A DNA stretch of 64,000 nt, taken from NCBI RefSeq assembly GCF_001870785.1, contig NZ_MOLV01000001.1:124001-188000 (forward strand), given 5' to 3'. Origin of the DNA: Exiguobacterium sp. KRL4. GTDB lineage: Bacteria; Bacillota; Bacilli; Exiguobacteriales; Exiguobacteriaceae. The notes beneath the pieces were generated by a model. The model did no database searches. It was given only the letters and a program-made list of their open reading frames with translations, and was not told the origin of the DNA. The position numbers and the translations under genes were made by a program. Within the stretch, counting starts at the first letter, position 1, and each line of letters begins with the position of its first letter. Of this stretch, positions 37,851 through 47,354 are shown in pieces.

Positions 37851-40010
37851 TTATTTTTTGGAAGAATTCGGATCAAAGGTAATCTTCTCTTCTGATTTCT
37901 CAACCGGAATCCATTTTTGATCCAAAGGACGATCAAAAGAAGGTTTTGCTTTCAATTTTCCATTTGTATAATGTTGAATCAAAATTTGTGATTCGCAAGC
38001 TTGTTTACCTTTTGTGACATAGTGATAGACGCCATGTTCATCTTGCTCGCGTGCTTTTACATTATCAGCTAATGTCAGCGCCAAACAATCCTTGATGTAG
38101 TTTTTCTGTTCTTCATCGATGATCGGGAAAAGAATTTCAATCCGTTTGCGCATGTTCCGTGTCATCCAATCGGCACTCGAACAGTAGATCAAATCGTCGC
38201 CATTGTGGTGGAAATAAAAGATTCGTGAATGTTCGAGATACCGGTCGACAACCGATGTGACACGAATGTTTTCCGAGACGCCTTCGACTTGCGGACGAAG
38301 ACAACAGACACCGCGTACAATCAATTCGATTCGGACACCGGCTCGCGAAGCTTGATACAGTTTTAAGATGATATCTTTTTCCGTTAAACTGTTCATTTTA
38401 GCAACGATTCGTCCATTTCCATGCTTTTTATGGTATTTGATTTCTTCATCAATTAATGATAAAAATTTCTCGAGCATCGAGTTCGGTGATGTATGGAGCG
38501 CATTCCACTGTGGCTGTTCCCCGTAACCGGATAACCAGTTAAAGAAGTTCGTAGCATCTTCAGCGATCTGTTCGCGTGCTGTCAGAAGACCGATATCCGT
38601 GTACAACTTAGCCGTGGAATCATTATAGTTCCCTGTTCCAAGGTGGACGAAGCGTTGGATCCGTCCTTCTTGCAGCCGGACGATCAACGTGATTTTAGAG
38701 TGGGTCTTTAAATCACTGTAACCGTAGATGACGTGGGCTCCTACTTTTTCTAATTGTTTGGCCCATTCGATGTTTTTCGCTTCATCAAAACGTGCCTTCA
38801 ATTCGACGAGGACTGTGACCTGTTTTCCGTTTTCAGCAGCCGTTTTCAACGCTTTAATGATCGGAGAGTCCCCGGAGACACGGTACAACGTCTGTTTGAT
38901 AGCCAGTACGTTTGGATCATTGGCAGCCTGGACGATCAGCCGGACGACAGGATCAAACGTATGGTACGGGTGATGCAACAGATAATCCTGTTGTAAAATT
39001 TGATCGAATAAATTTTTGGATTTTTCAAGAGCAGGAGGTTCGACAGGCATGATCGTCTGATAAATCAAATGATCGTATTCAACACCAATCTGACTGTAAA
39101 ACGCAAAGGCAAATGTTAGATCGATGGGTCCGTCGACGGCATAGATATCCCGGTCCTGTAGATCCAGTACATCACGCAGCATATTCAGCAAATTCGTATT
39201 GATGGCATTTTTTTGGATTTCGAGACGAATTCCAACTCCCCAGCGGCGTTTCTTCAGTTCTTTTTCAATCAATTTCAATAAATCATGGGTTCCTTCTTCA
39301 TGGAACGGTAAATCCGCATTCCGGGTAATCCGAAACGGCATGGCAGATAACACGCGGTAGCCTTTGAACAAGGAATCGATGAACGAGATGATGACGTCTT
39401 CGAGTAAGATGACAGCTGTCGTTTCTTCATCATCGACCGGTAGATCGACAAACCGTGGCAAGACGGCAGGTACCTGCACGAGTGCTAAGTTTCGTTTCGA
39501 GCCGTCTTCCGCTTCGAGAGCCGTCGCGATGTTGAGTGATTTTGACGACAACATCGGGAAGGGGCGGTAGGCGTCAACAGCAACGGGCGTCAAGACCGGG
39601 AAAACTTGTTCTCTAAAAAAGGCTTTGACGTATTCCGCTTGGGTTTCATTTAATTCTTCATGTTTTAAAAAGGAGACACCTTCTGCTTTCAAGGCTTGGG
39701 TCACTTCTTTAAACGCTTCATACTGCTGATCGACAAGTTCTTTTGTTTTTGTTGCGATGGCCCGTAACTGTTGTTTTGGAGTCAGGTATTGTTTATTTTC
39801 CGGTTTATTAAATCCCGCTAATACCTCGTCTTTCAGTCCGCCGACACGAACCATATAAAATTCATCCAGATTGGAACTGAAGATTCCTAAAAACTTCAAG
39901 CGTTCCATTAAAGGATTTCGTGTGTCCAGGACTTCACCTAATACACGTTCGTTGAATTGTAACCAACTGATTTCTCGGTTGTTGAAGAACTCCGGGGAGT
40001 CAATTTTCAT
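37851..40010 (-). CDS. ppk: polyphosphate kinase
   Basis: A 719-residue PPK1: N-terminal domain starting FFNNREISWLQFNERVLGEV, head domain, and two phospholipase-D-like catalytic domains with the autophosphorylated histidine in DLKTHSKITLIVR and the second histidine in EHSRIFYFHHNG. It forms polyphosphate from ATP reversibly. The ATG overlaps the ppx stop by 4 nt, so synthesis and breakdown enzymes are coupled. Confidence 0.97.
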   Translation of the reverse strand: MKIDSPEFFNNREISWLQFNERVLGEVLDTRNPLMERLKFLGIFSSNLDEFYMVRVGGLKDEVLAGFNKPENKQYLTPKQQLRAIATKTKELVDQQYEAFKEVTQALKAEGVSFLKHEELNETQAEYVKAFFREQVFPVLTPVAVDAYRPFPMLSSKSLNIATALEAEDGSKRNLALVQVPAVLPRFVDLPVDDEETTAVILLEDVIISFIDSLFKGYRVLSAMPFRITRNADLPFHEEGTHDLLKLIEKELKKRRWGVGIRLEIQKNAINTNLLNMLRDVLDLQDRDIYAVDGPIDLTFAFAFYSQIGVEYDHLIYQTIMPVEPPALEKSKNLFDQILQQDYLLHHPYHTFDPVVRLIVQAANDPNVLAIKQTLYRVSGDSPIIKALKTAAENGKQVTVLVELKARFDEAKNIEWAKQLEKVGAHVIYGYSDLKTHSKITLIVRLQEGRIQRFVHLGTGNYNDSTAKLYTDIGLLTAREQIAEDATNFFNWLSGYGEQPQWNALHTSPNSMLEKFLSLIDEEIKYHKKHGNGRIVAKMNSLTEKDIILKLYQASRAGVRIELIVRGVCCLRPQVEGVSENIRVTSVVDRYLEHSRIFYFHHNGDDLIYCSSADWMTRNMRKRIEILFPIIDEEQKNYIKDCLALTLADNVKAREQDEHGVYHYVTKGKQACESQILIQHYTNGKLKAKPSFDRPLDQKWIPVEKSEEKITFDPNSSKK

Positions 40011-41551
40011 ATAAGGCCGCCTCCTTTAGTGTCTAACTGAATAGACCGGTTGATGACACGTTCTAAATGCTTTTTTTGTTTTTCTGCTTTTTCGACTTCA
40101 AATCCATAGTCGTGATCGCCCGTATCAAGAATGATTCGGATATTTTTCCCGTCCTTTGCTAGCGCAAGCTCGACACTATTGACGGCTCGACGTTCTGTGA
40201 CATCAAGTGCCTCTGTCAGTTTCAAGATCGACCCGAGTAAATCAAAACGTTCGATTGATTTATCGGTAAACCAGTCCTTAAAGGGTTTCAAGAGTTGGTT
40301 CATCCGTTTAGAAGAAGAATAGGAACTGACGAGCGCTAAAGCCAGACGATCTTTATGCGTCATACCTTTTAAATCGGTATTCGTCAAAAGATAAAAGGTC
40401 TGATTGGAACGTGTGTCTGGATTGATATATTGTCCGCAGTACAGCAGGCGACTGGCTGAATCGAGTAAGCGTAAATCGACGGCCCGTTCCGGAATGATAT
40501 CGAATGTGACCAGTTGACGATAAATCGATTTAGAAATCGTCCCGAGATAGTTCGTTCGGTCCCGGTTGACTTTATAATCACTTTCGAGCTGGTAAAGGCT
40601 TTCCTCCCGAACGTTTTCGATACGCCGTTGATTCTGTTCCCGTAAATCGTATTCATAGACGAGCCCTTCTCGCAGCCCGTAATTACTCATCACAAACTGA
40701 TCAGCTTCGATATGTAACGCCAGCTCATGAATCGCAATCAACGCAGGTAAAAAGATATCAACCCGGTCTTTGGAAAGTCCTTCAATTTTCGTTAGATGCT
40801 TAGGTGCTTTGTCTTCCAGTTCATCAATCAATTTTCCTAATTCCTTTGCCCGGACTTGATATTGATGAATCCCATGTAAGGGATAATCCATGGTCGACTG
40901 ATGGATTCGGACGAAGTTTCGGGCTGAACCACCTACACCAATCAGTGGGAGCTTTTTGTTTTTCAACCAAGGAATTTCGTCGAATTGTTCACGCAAGAAT
41001 TTAATCAGTTTCTTTTGTTCACCTGACGTCATCGTTTCTCCGGAGAGGAATTGGCGGGTCAACGTGACGGCACCAAAAGGGAAGCTGTGGTACGCAACCA
41101 TTTCCCGATTCTCAATCAACGTGACTTCCATGGACCCACCACCGATATCGACTGAGTAGCCATCGGTCAGGAAAGTTGAATTGATGATCGCGAAATAGCC
41201 ATAATAGGCTTCCTGCTCATCCGAGAGGACACGCATCGTAAACGGTGTTTCTTGTTCAACGGCATGCACGATGCCTGCACGGTTACTGGCATTTCGAATG
41301 GCGGCTGTCGCGACACAAATCGTCTCTTCGACGAGGTGGGTGACGCCGATTTCGTAAAAACGTTGTAACGTTTCACACAATAAGCGAATTCCTGCTGGAT
41401 CTAATGCACCGTCCTCATCAATATGAGCGGATAGTCGAGCCACGACCTTGACATTGATTTTTTCGATGTATCGACCGGAATCGATTGGATGGAAAATGAC
41501 ATATCGGATCGAGTTGGATCCAATATCGATGACTGCTAATTCGTTTTTCAA
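40007..41551 (-). CDS. ppx: exopolyphosphatase (Ppx/GppA family)
   Basis: A 514-residue protein of the ASKHA fold: IDIGSNSIRYVIF (phosphate 1), SVDIGGGSMEVTLI (phosphate 2) and an HD-like C-terminal region (LALALVSSYSSSKRMN...). It releases phosphate from polyphosphate or pppGpp. TTG 41551 (LKNELAVIDIG) follows AGGGGGCGG; the ATG seven codons upstream lies before that RBS and is less likely. Confidence 0.93.
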   Translation of the reverse strand: MKNELAVIDIGSNSIRYVIFHPIDSGRYIEKINVKVVARLSAHIDEDGALDPAGIRLLCETLQRFYEIGVTHLVEETICVATAAIRNASNRAGIVHAVEQETPFTMRVLSDEQEAYYGYFAIINSTFLTDGYSVDIGGGSMEVTLIENREMVAYHSFPFGAVTLTRQFLSGETMTSGEQKKLIKFLREQFDEIPWLKNKKLPLIGVGGSARNFVRIHQSTMDYPLHGIHQYQVRAKELGKLIDELEDKAPKHLTKIEGLSKDRVDIFLPALIAIHELALHIEADQFVMSNYGLREGLVYEYDLREQNQRRIENVREESLYQLESDYKVNRDRTNYLGTISKSIYRQLVTFDIIPERAVDLRLLDSASRLLYCGQYINPDTRSNQTFYLLTNTDLKGMTHKDRLALALVSSYSSSKRMNQLLKPFKDWFTDKSIERFDLLGSILKLTEALDVTERRAVNSVELALAKDGKNIRIILDTGDHDYGFEVEKAEKQKKHLERVINRSIQLDTKGGGLI

Positions 41552-41684
41552 AAGAAATCCGCCCCCTTTCACTTATCAATCCGTCTTTTCCCGAATCAAG
41601 GATTCTGAAAACGACAGCTTGTATGCTTTTATTGTACCTTGTGCTTCTGTTAAAAACCGTCTGTTCACAAAAAAGTTACATCAG

Positions 41685-41746
41685 TTGCACCGGATGACGG
41701 CTGGGGCTATAATAAAACAGTTGATAAGACGTAACTATTCCGTTTT
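41685..41746 (+). promoter_or_regulatory. znuCB-zur promoter with Zur-like box
   Basis: TTGCAC (41685-41690), 17 bp, TATAAT (41708-41713). At 41726-41746 an imperfect palindrome, AAGACGTAA - CTA - TTCCGTTTT, agrees at 15 of 21 positions with the Bacillus Zur consensus as I remember it. Since zur is the last gene of this operon, autoregulated zinc repression is likely. Confidence 0.7.
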
Positions 41747-41773
41747 AACATGAGACGGAAGGAGAGAATAGAC

Positions 41774-42541
41774 ATGACTGAACCAATTATTGAAATCAAG
41801 CAACTTACGTATGATTATCCTGATCGACGTGTTTTAAATGAAGTGACATTTGATGTCGAACAGGGTCAATTTCTCGCGATTGTCGGGGAAAACGGTTCTG
41901 GGAAATCGACCTTGATTAAATGTATGCTTGGATTATTAAAGCCGACGGGTTCGATTCGTTTATTTGGACAAGATCAAGCAGCCTTCAGTGACTGGTGGCG
42001 AATCAGTTACGTATCTCAAAAAGCAGCATCGTTTAATTCAGGTTTTCCTGTTACGGTCGCCGAAGTCGTCGAGATGGGGCTGTATGCAAAAAAAGGATTA
42101 TTTCGGCGTGTGACGAAACAGGATCGTCAAAAAGTAAAGACGGCGCTTGAAACAGTCGGCATGTGGGATCGTCGTGACTCGAAAGTCGGAGACCTGTCTG
42201 GTGGACAACAACAGCGGGTCTTTATCGCACGGGCACTCGTCAATGATCCGGACTTGATGATTTTAGATGAACCGACGGTCGGAGTCGACCAACGGTACGT
42301 CAAAGAGTTTTATGAAATCTTAGAGGAATTACGGCGTGATAAAAAACGGACGTTCGTCCTCGTGACGCATGACATTCACTTTGTCAGTAAACTGGTAACG
42401 GATGTGATCCACCTTGTCGACGGACGGCTTGGCTGTAACTGTGGCATCAAGGAATACTGGGAACTGGATGAACAGACGATTCGTTCGCTTTACCCAGTCC
42501 CTGGACGCGTCTTAGTCCACCGAGGGGAGGTCGTCCAGTGA
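41774..42541 (+). CDS. znuC: zinc ABC transporter ATP-binding protein
   Basis: A 255-residue ABC ATPase of the metal class: Walker A GENGSGKST, signature [15 protein letters not shown], Walker B LMILDEPTVGVD, and switch His in VLVTHDIHF. The C-terminal Cys motif LGCNCGIKEYW is typical of zinc importers. ATG 41774 follows GGAAGGAG. No binding protein (znuA/adcA) gene is next to it. Confidence 0.92.
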   Translation: MTEPIIEIKQLTYDYPDRRVLNEVTFDVEQGQFLAIVGENGSGKSTLIKCMLGLLKPTGSIRLFGQDQAAFSDWWRISYVSQKAASFNSGFPVTVAEVVEMGLYAKKGLFRRVTKQDRQKVKTALETVGMWDRRDSKVGDLSGGQQQRVFIARALVNDPDLMILDEPTVGVDQRYVKEFYEILEELRRDKKRTFVLVTHDIHFVSKLVTDVIHLVDGRLGCNCGIKEYWELDEQTIRSLYPVPGRVLVHRGEVVQ

Positions 42542-43407
42542 TTGAAGCGTTCATGACATTAAAGTTCTTACAATATGCGCTTGTCGCGGCAGTGTTGATT
42601 GGTTTTACGGCGCCATTGATCGGGTCATTCGTCGTCGTCCGGCGAATGAGTTTGATTGCGGATGCGTTATCACACGTCACACTGGCCGGAATTGCCCTTA
42701 GTCTGTTGATATCCGGTATGGTTGCGAGTCTTGCCGATTTAAATCCGTTGTATCTCGGAATCGTGACTTCGGTCATAGCTGCCTTGACGATTGATTGGCT
42801 TCGTGCGAAATATAAACATTTTCAAGAACTGGCTATCCCGATCATCATGGCGACGGGAATGGGACTTGGGGCCATCTTCATCAGCCTCGCAAATGGCTTT
42901 TCGATGGATCTCGTGTCCTTTTTGTTTGGGACGGTCTCAGCTGTCACCTTGACGGATGTCTATACGATTTTGATTGTCACAGGTGTCGTTATCTTATTTG
43001 TGATTGCGTTCTATAAAGAATTGTTATTCTTATCGTTTGACGAGGAACAGGCACGGGTTTCCGGAATTCGTCTTCGGCTGGTCCATATTCTATTTATGAT
43101 CGTCGTTGCTTTGGTGATTGCGATTAGTATGCGAGTCGTCGGGATTTTGTTGGTATCGAGCTTAATCACCTTGCCGGTCGCAGCAGCTCTTCGTTTTGCG
43201 AAAAGCTTTAAGGCGACGATCTTCTATGCGATTGTATTTGGAGAAGTGGCGACGATTACCGGTTTGATTCTGGCTTATCAATTTGATTTAGCGCCAGGCG
43301 GCATGATTGTCATGCTCGCCGTCGCAGAACTTATTCTCGTCATGGTGATCGAACGGTTTAGGATCGGAGGGAAATTGCATGAAAAAAAACATCGAACAAG
43401 CGCGTGA
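42538..43407 (+). CDS. znuB: zinc ABC transporter permease
   Basis: A 289-residue ABC-3 family permease with about eight TM helices and the conserved DALSHVTLAGIAL cytoplasmic loop. GTG start overlaps the znuC stop. It overlaps zur by 29 nt. It forms the channel for zinc (or manganese) import with ZnuC. Confidence 0.93.
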   Translation: MIEAFMTLKFLQYALVAAVLIGFTAPLIGSFVVVRRMSLIADALSHVTLAGIALSLLISGMVASLADLNPLYLGIVTSVIAALTIDWLRAKYKHFQELAIPIIMATGMGLGAIFISLANGFSMDLVSFLFGTVSAVTLTDVYTILIVTGVVILFVIAFYKELLFLSFDEEQARVSGIRLRLVHILFMIVVALVIAISMRVVGILLVSSLITLPVAAALRFAKSFKATIFYAIVFGEVATITGLILAYQFDLAPGGMIVMLAVAELILVMVIERFRIGGKLHEKKHRTSA

Positions 43408-43801
43408 GCGGATGAAGGCGTCCGGATTCAAAATGACGCCAAAACGTCTGGATTTGCTGGCGTATCTCTTTGAAGCCAACCGGTATGTCAGCGCACGGGA
43501 AGTGGCAGAGGAATTGCGATTGTCACATCCGTCACTCAGCTACGATACGATTTACCGGAACTTAAACGATTTTGCGGAAATCGAGATTTTAGAGACAACG
43601 GAGTTGGATGGAGAAATGAAATTTCGGGCTGCGTGTCAATCGGGACATCATCACCACCATCTGATTTGCCGGACATGTGGAAAAACAGAAACATTGGACG
43701 TCTGTCCGATGCAATGGGTGGCTCCGATTAAAGATTCGGGCTTCGAAGTCGAAGACCATAAATTCGAAATCTACGGTCGCTGTGCAGCCTGTCAAAAATA
43801 A
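43379..43801 (+). CDS. zur: Fur-family zinc regulator Zur
   Basis: A 140-residue Fur-type protein: winged helix (KMTPKRLDLLAYLFEANRYVSAREVAEEL...SYDTIYRNL), GHHHHHLICRTCGKTE and a final CAACQK giving the structural zinc site of two CxxC pairs. Linkage to znuCB points to zinc sensing rather than Fur or PerR. Start ATG lies inside znuB after GGAGGG. Confidence 0.92.
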   Translation: MKKNIEQARERMKASGFKMTPKRLDLLAYLFEANRYVSAREVAEELRLSHPSLSYDTIYRNLNDFAEIEILETTELDGEMKFRAACQSGHHHHHLICRTCGKTETLDVCPMQWVAPIKDSGFEVEDHKFEIYGRCAACQK

Positions 43802-43816
43802 GTAAGGTGATGCCGG

Positions 43817-43847
43817 AAAGTCCTTTGATGGTTCAAAGGGCTTTTTT
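43817..43847 (+). terminator. terminator after zur
   Basis: Hairpin AAAGTCCTTTGA / TTCAAAGGGCTTT with a short loop and six T. Confidence 0.85.
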
Positions 43848-43894
43848 GCTTGAAATGAGCTAAAAGGGGAATAGGACGAACAGAGGTGATGAAA

Positions 43895-45331
43895 ATGATT
43901 TATGAGGCACAGGAAGCAAGGCAAATCGATGAGTGGGCAAAAACATCCGGATTGCCGCTTGAAGTCTTGATGGAACGGGCGGGTAATGAAATAGCGAAGC
44001 GAATCAAGAGCATGCATACGAATAAAGAACGGATTCTGATCATTTGCGGGACAGGTAACAATGGGGGAGACGGTTATGTGATTGGCCGTGAACTGATGCG
44101 CGACGGCTATGATGTCACGGTTCATGCGCCGTTTGGAGAGGTGAAAACACCAACTGCTTTGCTACATCAACGGTATGCTGAAAAATTTGGTCTAGTGACA
44201 GAGGAAGTGTGTGGACAATACGATGTGATTGTCGATGCTGTGTTTGGGACGGGGTTTGATCAATCCCGCCTGACGAAACCGCTGACCGATTTGTTTGGTT
44301 GGGTGTGTGAGCAACAACAATGGGCAACACTTTATGCCGTTGACGTTCCGAGTGGCATTCCGACCGATCATTCCATTGGGTTTTCCGGTCAGGGAATAAA
44401 AGCAGATGTGACGTTTTCGCTTCACGCCTTTAAACGGTCTGCTTTCTTGTTGAAGACCGCTCCGTTTTTTGGGCGCTTGGAGAAGATTGATTTAGGATTA
44501 CCGGCATTTGGCGGATGGCAGTTATTTTCCGAGTCGATTGCGCCGTTGTTGACCCGTGACGCATATGGTCATAAAGGAACATACGGCACGGCGTTGTTGA
44601 TTGGTGGTAGCGAACACATGCCGGGTTCGATTCAACTGGCGGCACGTGCTGCTCTTCGAACCGGCGTCGGGAAACTTCAGGTCGCAACGGTTCCGACGGC
44701 GCAAGTTGGATTGATCGTCAATGCTCCGGAAGCGATGGTCCTCAATCAGACGACAGAAGCAATTCAAGAGATGGTCTCGCAAGTGGATGTCGCTGGAATC
44801 GGACCCGGTTTAGTTTCGGACTCCGTCTCGGACTGGCTGGATCTTTTGTTTGACCAAGACATTCCGATCGTCTTGGATGCGGGCGCATTGATCCGGGATC
44901 GTTATCCGGAACGTAAAGCGGCAATTGTCGTCACGCCACACATCGGAGAATTTGCACGGATGACGAATCAATCCGTTCAGACCGTCCAAGACGATTTATT
45001 TGAACAGGCAAGTGATTATGCGATGTTGCATCAAGTGACTGTGGTTTTAAAAGCGCATGTGATCCTAATCGCCAAACCAGACGGCGGCGGTTATGTGGTT
45101 GCCGGGGCATCAAGTGGATTGGCAAAAGGCGGTAGTGGCGATACGTTGTTCGGTCTGATTACAAGTTTGCTCGGGCAACGTAAACACTACAAACAGGTAC
45201 CGCTCGAGCAATTGATTGCAATGGGGGTATCTTGGTATGCGCAAGCGTCCAAACACTTGGAGCAACGGATTCATCCGAGTAGTATCACCGCGACGGACGT
45301 CATTGAACAACTTGGTCAAGTCGAAAAATGA
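43895..45331 (+). CDS. nnrD: bifunctional NAD(P)H-hydrate epimerase/dehydratase
   Basis: A 478-residue fusion. N-terminal epimerase (NnrE/YjeF-N, about 1-210) with GTGNNGGDGYVIGREL; C-terminal ADP/ATP-dependent dehydratase (NnrD, about 220-475) with GTYGTALLIGGSEHMPGSIQLAARA, IVVTPHIGEFARM and AKGGSGDTLFGLI. It repairs hydrated NADH and NADPH. ATG 43895 lies 6 nt after AGAGGTG. It is a single-gene unit ended by a terminator. Confidence 0.95.
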   Translation: MIYEAQEARQIDEWAKTSGLPLEVLMERAGNEIAKRIKSMHTNKERILIICGTGNNGGDGYVIGRELMRDGYDVTVHAPFGEVKTPTALLHQRYAEKFGLVTEEVCGQYDVIVDAVFGTGFDQSRLTKPLTDLFGWVCEQQQWATLYAVDVPSGIPTDHSIGFSGQGIKADVTFSLHAFKRSAFLLKTAPFFGRLEKIDLGLPAFGGWQLFSESIAPLLTRDAYGHKGTYGTALLIGGSEHMPGSIQLAARAALRTGVGKLQVATVPTAQVGLIVNAPEAMVLNQTTEAIQEMVSQVDVAGIGPGLVSDSVSDWLDLLFDQDIPIVLDAGALIRDRYPERKAAIVVTPHIGEFARMTNQSVQTVQDDLFEQASDYAMLHQVTVVLKAHVILIAKPDGGGYVVAGASSGLAKGGSGDTLFGLITSLLGQRKHYKQVPLEQLIAMGVSWYAQASKHLEQRIHPSSITATDVIEQLGQVEK

Positions 45332-45361
45332 TGATCTTATTAAATAACGTAACAGATAAAC

Positions 45362-45403
45362 AGACATGTCTTCTTTGAACAAATGAAGGGGCATGTCTTT
45401 TTT
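45362..45403 (+). terminator. terminator after nnrD
   Basis: AGACATGTCTTC pairs with the GAAGGGGCATGTCT arm, then six T. Confidence 0.8.
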
Positions 45404-45496
45404 CAGGAAATAATTGCTAGGAATGGGAGGGCAGGGGTATCATGAAGTGATGTCAAAAAGTTAAGACAATTATCCGATTTAGGAAGGAGGAGACCG

Positions 45497-47341
45497 ATGC
45501 CCATCAAGACAGTGGATAAAATCGTTCGTAATCAGCAAAGGTGGATTGGTAACTTTTCCTTTTTTTTGATGAGTGCAGGAGCACTTATTTTTTGGATCAC
45601 GACGGATGAAACAATTCAAAATGCGTACTTAAATCGATCAACGATTATCAGCATACTGGTGCTTATTGGTCTGATGACCTTTTTAATCAGTCGCAGTCGA
45701 TTATCGAACCGTTACCAATCGCATTTGTTATCCGTCATGTTTCTGATCATTCCGGTTACGTCCATTAGTTTGTTGCCGTACGCTGCGGTTACAGTATGGG
45801 CAAGTTGCTTTTTATTTTTAATGATTGCCTTGATTGCGTATGATCGGATCATGATGTGGTACGCCGTCGTCATTATCGTTGCGACCAATGGATATGTCAT
45901 GCTCCAATCGGAGACGGTTTCAGTCGAAATTGATCCAACCGATCACTATGCCAGACTTGGAATGATTGGGATTGCGATTTGTATTGCTTTTATCATTAAT
46001 CATCTTCACCTTCGCCATCTGCATCGTCTTCAAATGCTGGCGAATCAATTACATGACGCAGCCCGTCATGATCTACAAACACAACTTCTGAATATGCGTG
46101 GACTGGAAGAACGTTTTGCACAGCCGCACCATCAACAACTGTTGTTAGTTGGCGTTCACCTTGAAAATTATTATGAGTTGGCTCGATATTTTGGCGATGA
46201 GATTCAAGAACGGGTGTTATTTGATTGTATCGAACGCCTTAAAACCTTGTTGCCACCGCATTTAGGGATGGTTCGTGTCGAGGGGGGGACCCTCGTCGTC
46301 GTGATGGAAAAGCCTCCTGGCGTGTCTTGTCAAGAAGAGATGGAGCGACTCAGCCAACAGATGTCGGCTCCTTATCAAGTCGACCGGCATCAGATTTACG
46401 TCAATTTATATATCGTCATCGATGACGGGACAGTCCAACCATCAAGCATGACGAAACGGATTCAACAGATTACATCCGCACTTCCGGAAAGCGTCCGGAA
46501 TTCAGAAAAAGTCATGTGTCTCAATCAAGAGTGGAGAGACGAACAGGCACTTCGGGTCGAGGCGGCTCAAGCCTTATCACAAGCGGACGTCAATCAAGAT
46601 TTTTATCTTGTTTATCAATTGCAGTATGATTCCGATCAGGACCGATTCATTGGACTTGAAGCACTTGTCCGTTGGAACAGCCCCATCCCAGGTGCAGGAC
46701 GTCCGACTGTTTTCATTCCGATCGCAGAAAAAAGCGATTTAATCATTCGTCTCGGAGAATGGATTTTTGAAGAGGGCTGTAAAACGAGGAAACGGCTGAT
46801 CGGACTGGTTCCGGATGACTTCAGTTTGTCGGTCAATGTCTCGCCACGCCAACTGACACATGATTCATTCATGCCGTTCATCGAACGGATGTTACTGAAG
46901 TATTCCTTGCAGCCAAAACAAATCAAGATTGAGATTACGGAAAGTCAGGCGCTTGATTTTGAGAGCCAGCCGATTCTGCGGGCATTAAGGCGCATTAAGA
47001 CCCTCGATTTCCCGGTTTCGCTGGATGATTTCGGGACAGGGCATGCTTCGTATCACGTCCTCGAACGACTCTTGCCGCTTCGTCAGTTAAAAGTACCGAA
47101 ACAATTTATTGAACAAGTCGAAGAGTCGGAAAAGCGGCGATCGATCTTAGAATCGATTTTCCAACTCAGTCAATCGATGCACGTTGAATGTATCGTAGAA
47201 GGTGTCGAGACGGGCGAAGAGGTTCGGATTGCGAAAAATATCGGCATTCATCTATTCCAGGGTTACTTTTTTGCAAAACCTGTTGTCCTTGAAGAAATCA
47301 TTTGCCTGCTGCAAATGAAACAAGCGGAAGTGACGGATTGA
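45497..47341 (+). CDS. membrane GGDEF-like/EAL protein, possible c-di-GMP phosphodiesterase
   Basis: A 614-residue protein: about six TM helices (residues 18-175), a degenerate GGDEF domain (about 190-340; GGDEF replaced by EGGTLVV, so no cyclase activity), and an EAL domain (about 360-605). EAL features: Glu388 in LEALVRW, Asn in SVNVSPRQL, Glu in EITESQ, DDFGTGHASYH, EGVET and QGYFFAKP. The usual LKID stretch reads LKVP, losing that aspartate, so turnover of c-di-GMP is likely but not certain. It converges with a GGDEF gene. RBS AGGAAGGAGG. Confidence 0.9.
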   Translation: MPIKTVDKIVRNQQRWIGNFSFFLMSAGALIFWITTDETIQNAYLNRSTIISILVLIGLMTFLISRSRLSNRYQSHLLSVMFLIIPVTSISLLPYAAVTVWASCFLFLMIALIAYDRIMMWYAVVIIVATNGYVMLQSETVSVEIDPTDHYARLGMIGIAICIAFIINHLHLRHLHRLQMLANQLHDAARHDLQTQLLNMRGLEERFAQPHHQQLLLVGVHLENYYELARYFGDEIQERVLFDCIERLKTLLPPHLGMVRVEGGTLVVVMEKPPGVSCQEEMERLSQQMSAPYQVDRHQIYVNLYIVIDDGTVQPSSMTKRIQQITSALPESVRNSEKVMCLNQEWRDEQALRVEAAQALSQADVNQDFYLVYQLQYDSDQDRFIGLEALVRWNSPIPGAGRPTVFIPIAEKSDLIIRLGEWIFEEGCKTRKRLIGLVPDDFSLSVNVSPRQLTHDSFMPFIERMLLKYSLQPKQIKIEITESQALDFESQPILRALRRIKTLDFPVSLDDFGTGHASYHVLERLLPLRQLKVPKQFIEQVEESEKRRSILESIFQLSQSMHVECIVEGVETGEEVRIAKNIGIHLFQGYFFAKPVVLEEIICLLQMKQAEVTD

Positions 47342-47354
47342 CGTCGCTTCCGTT

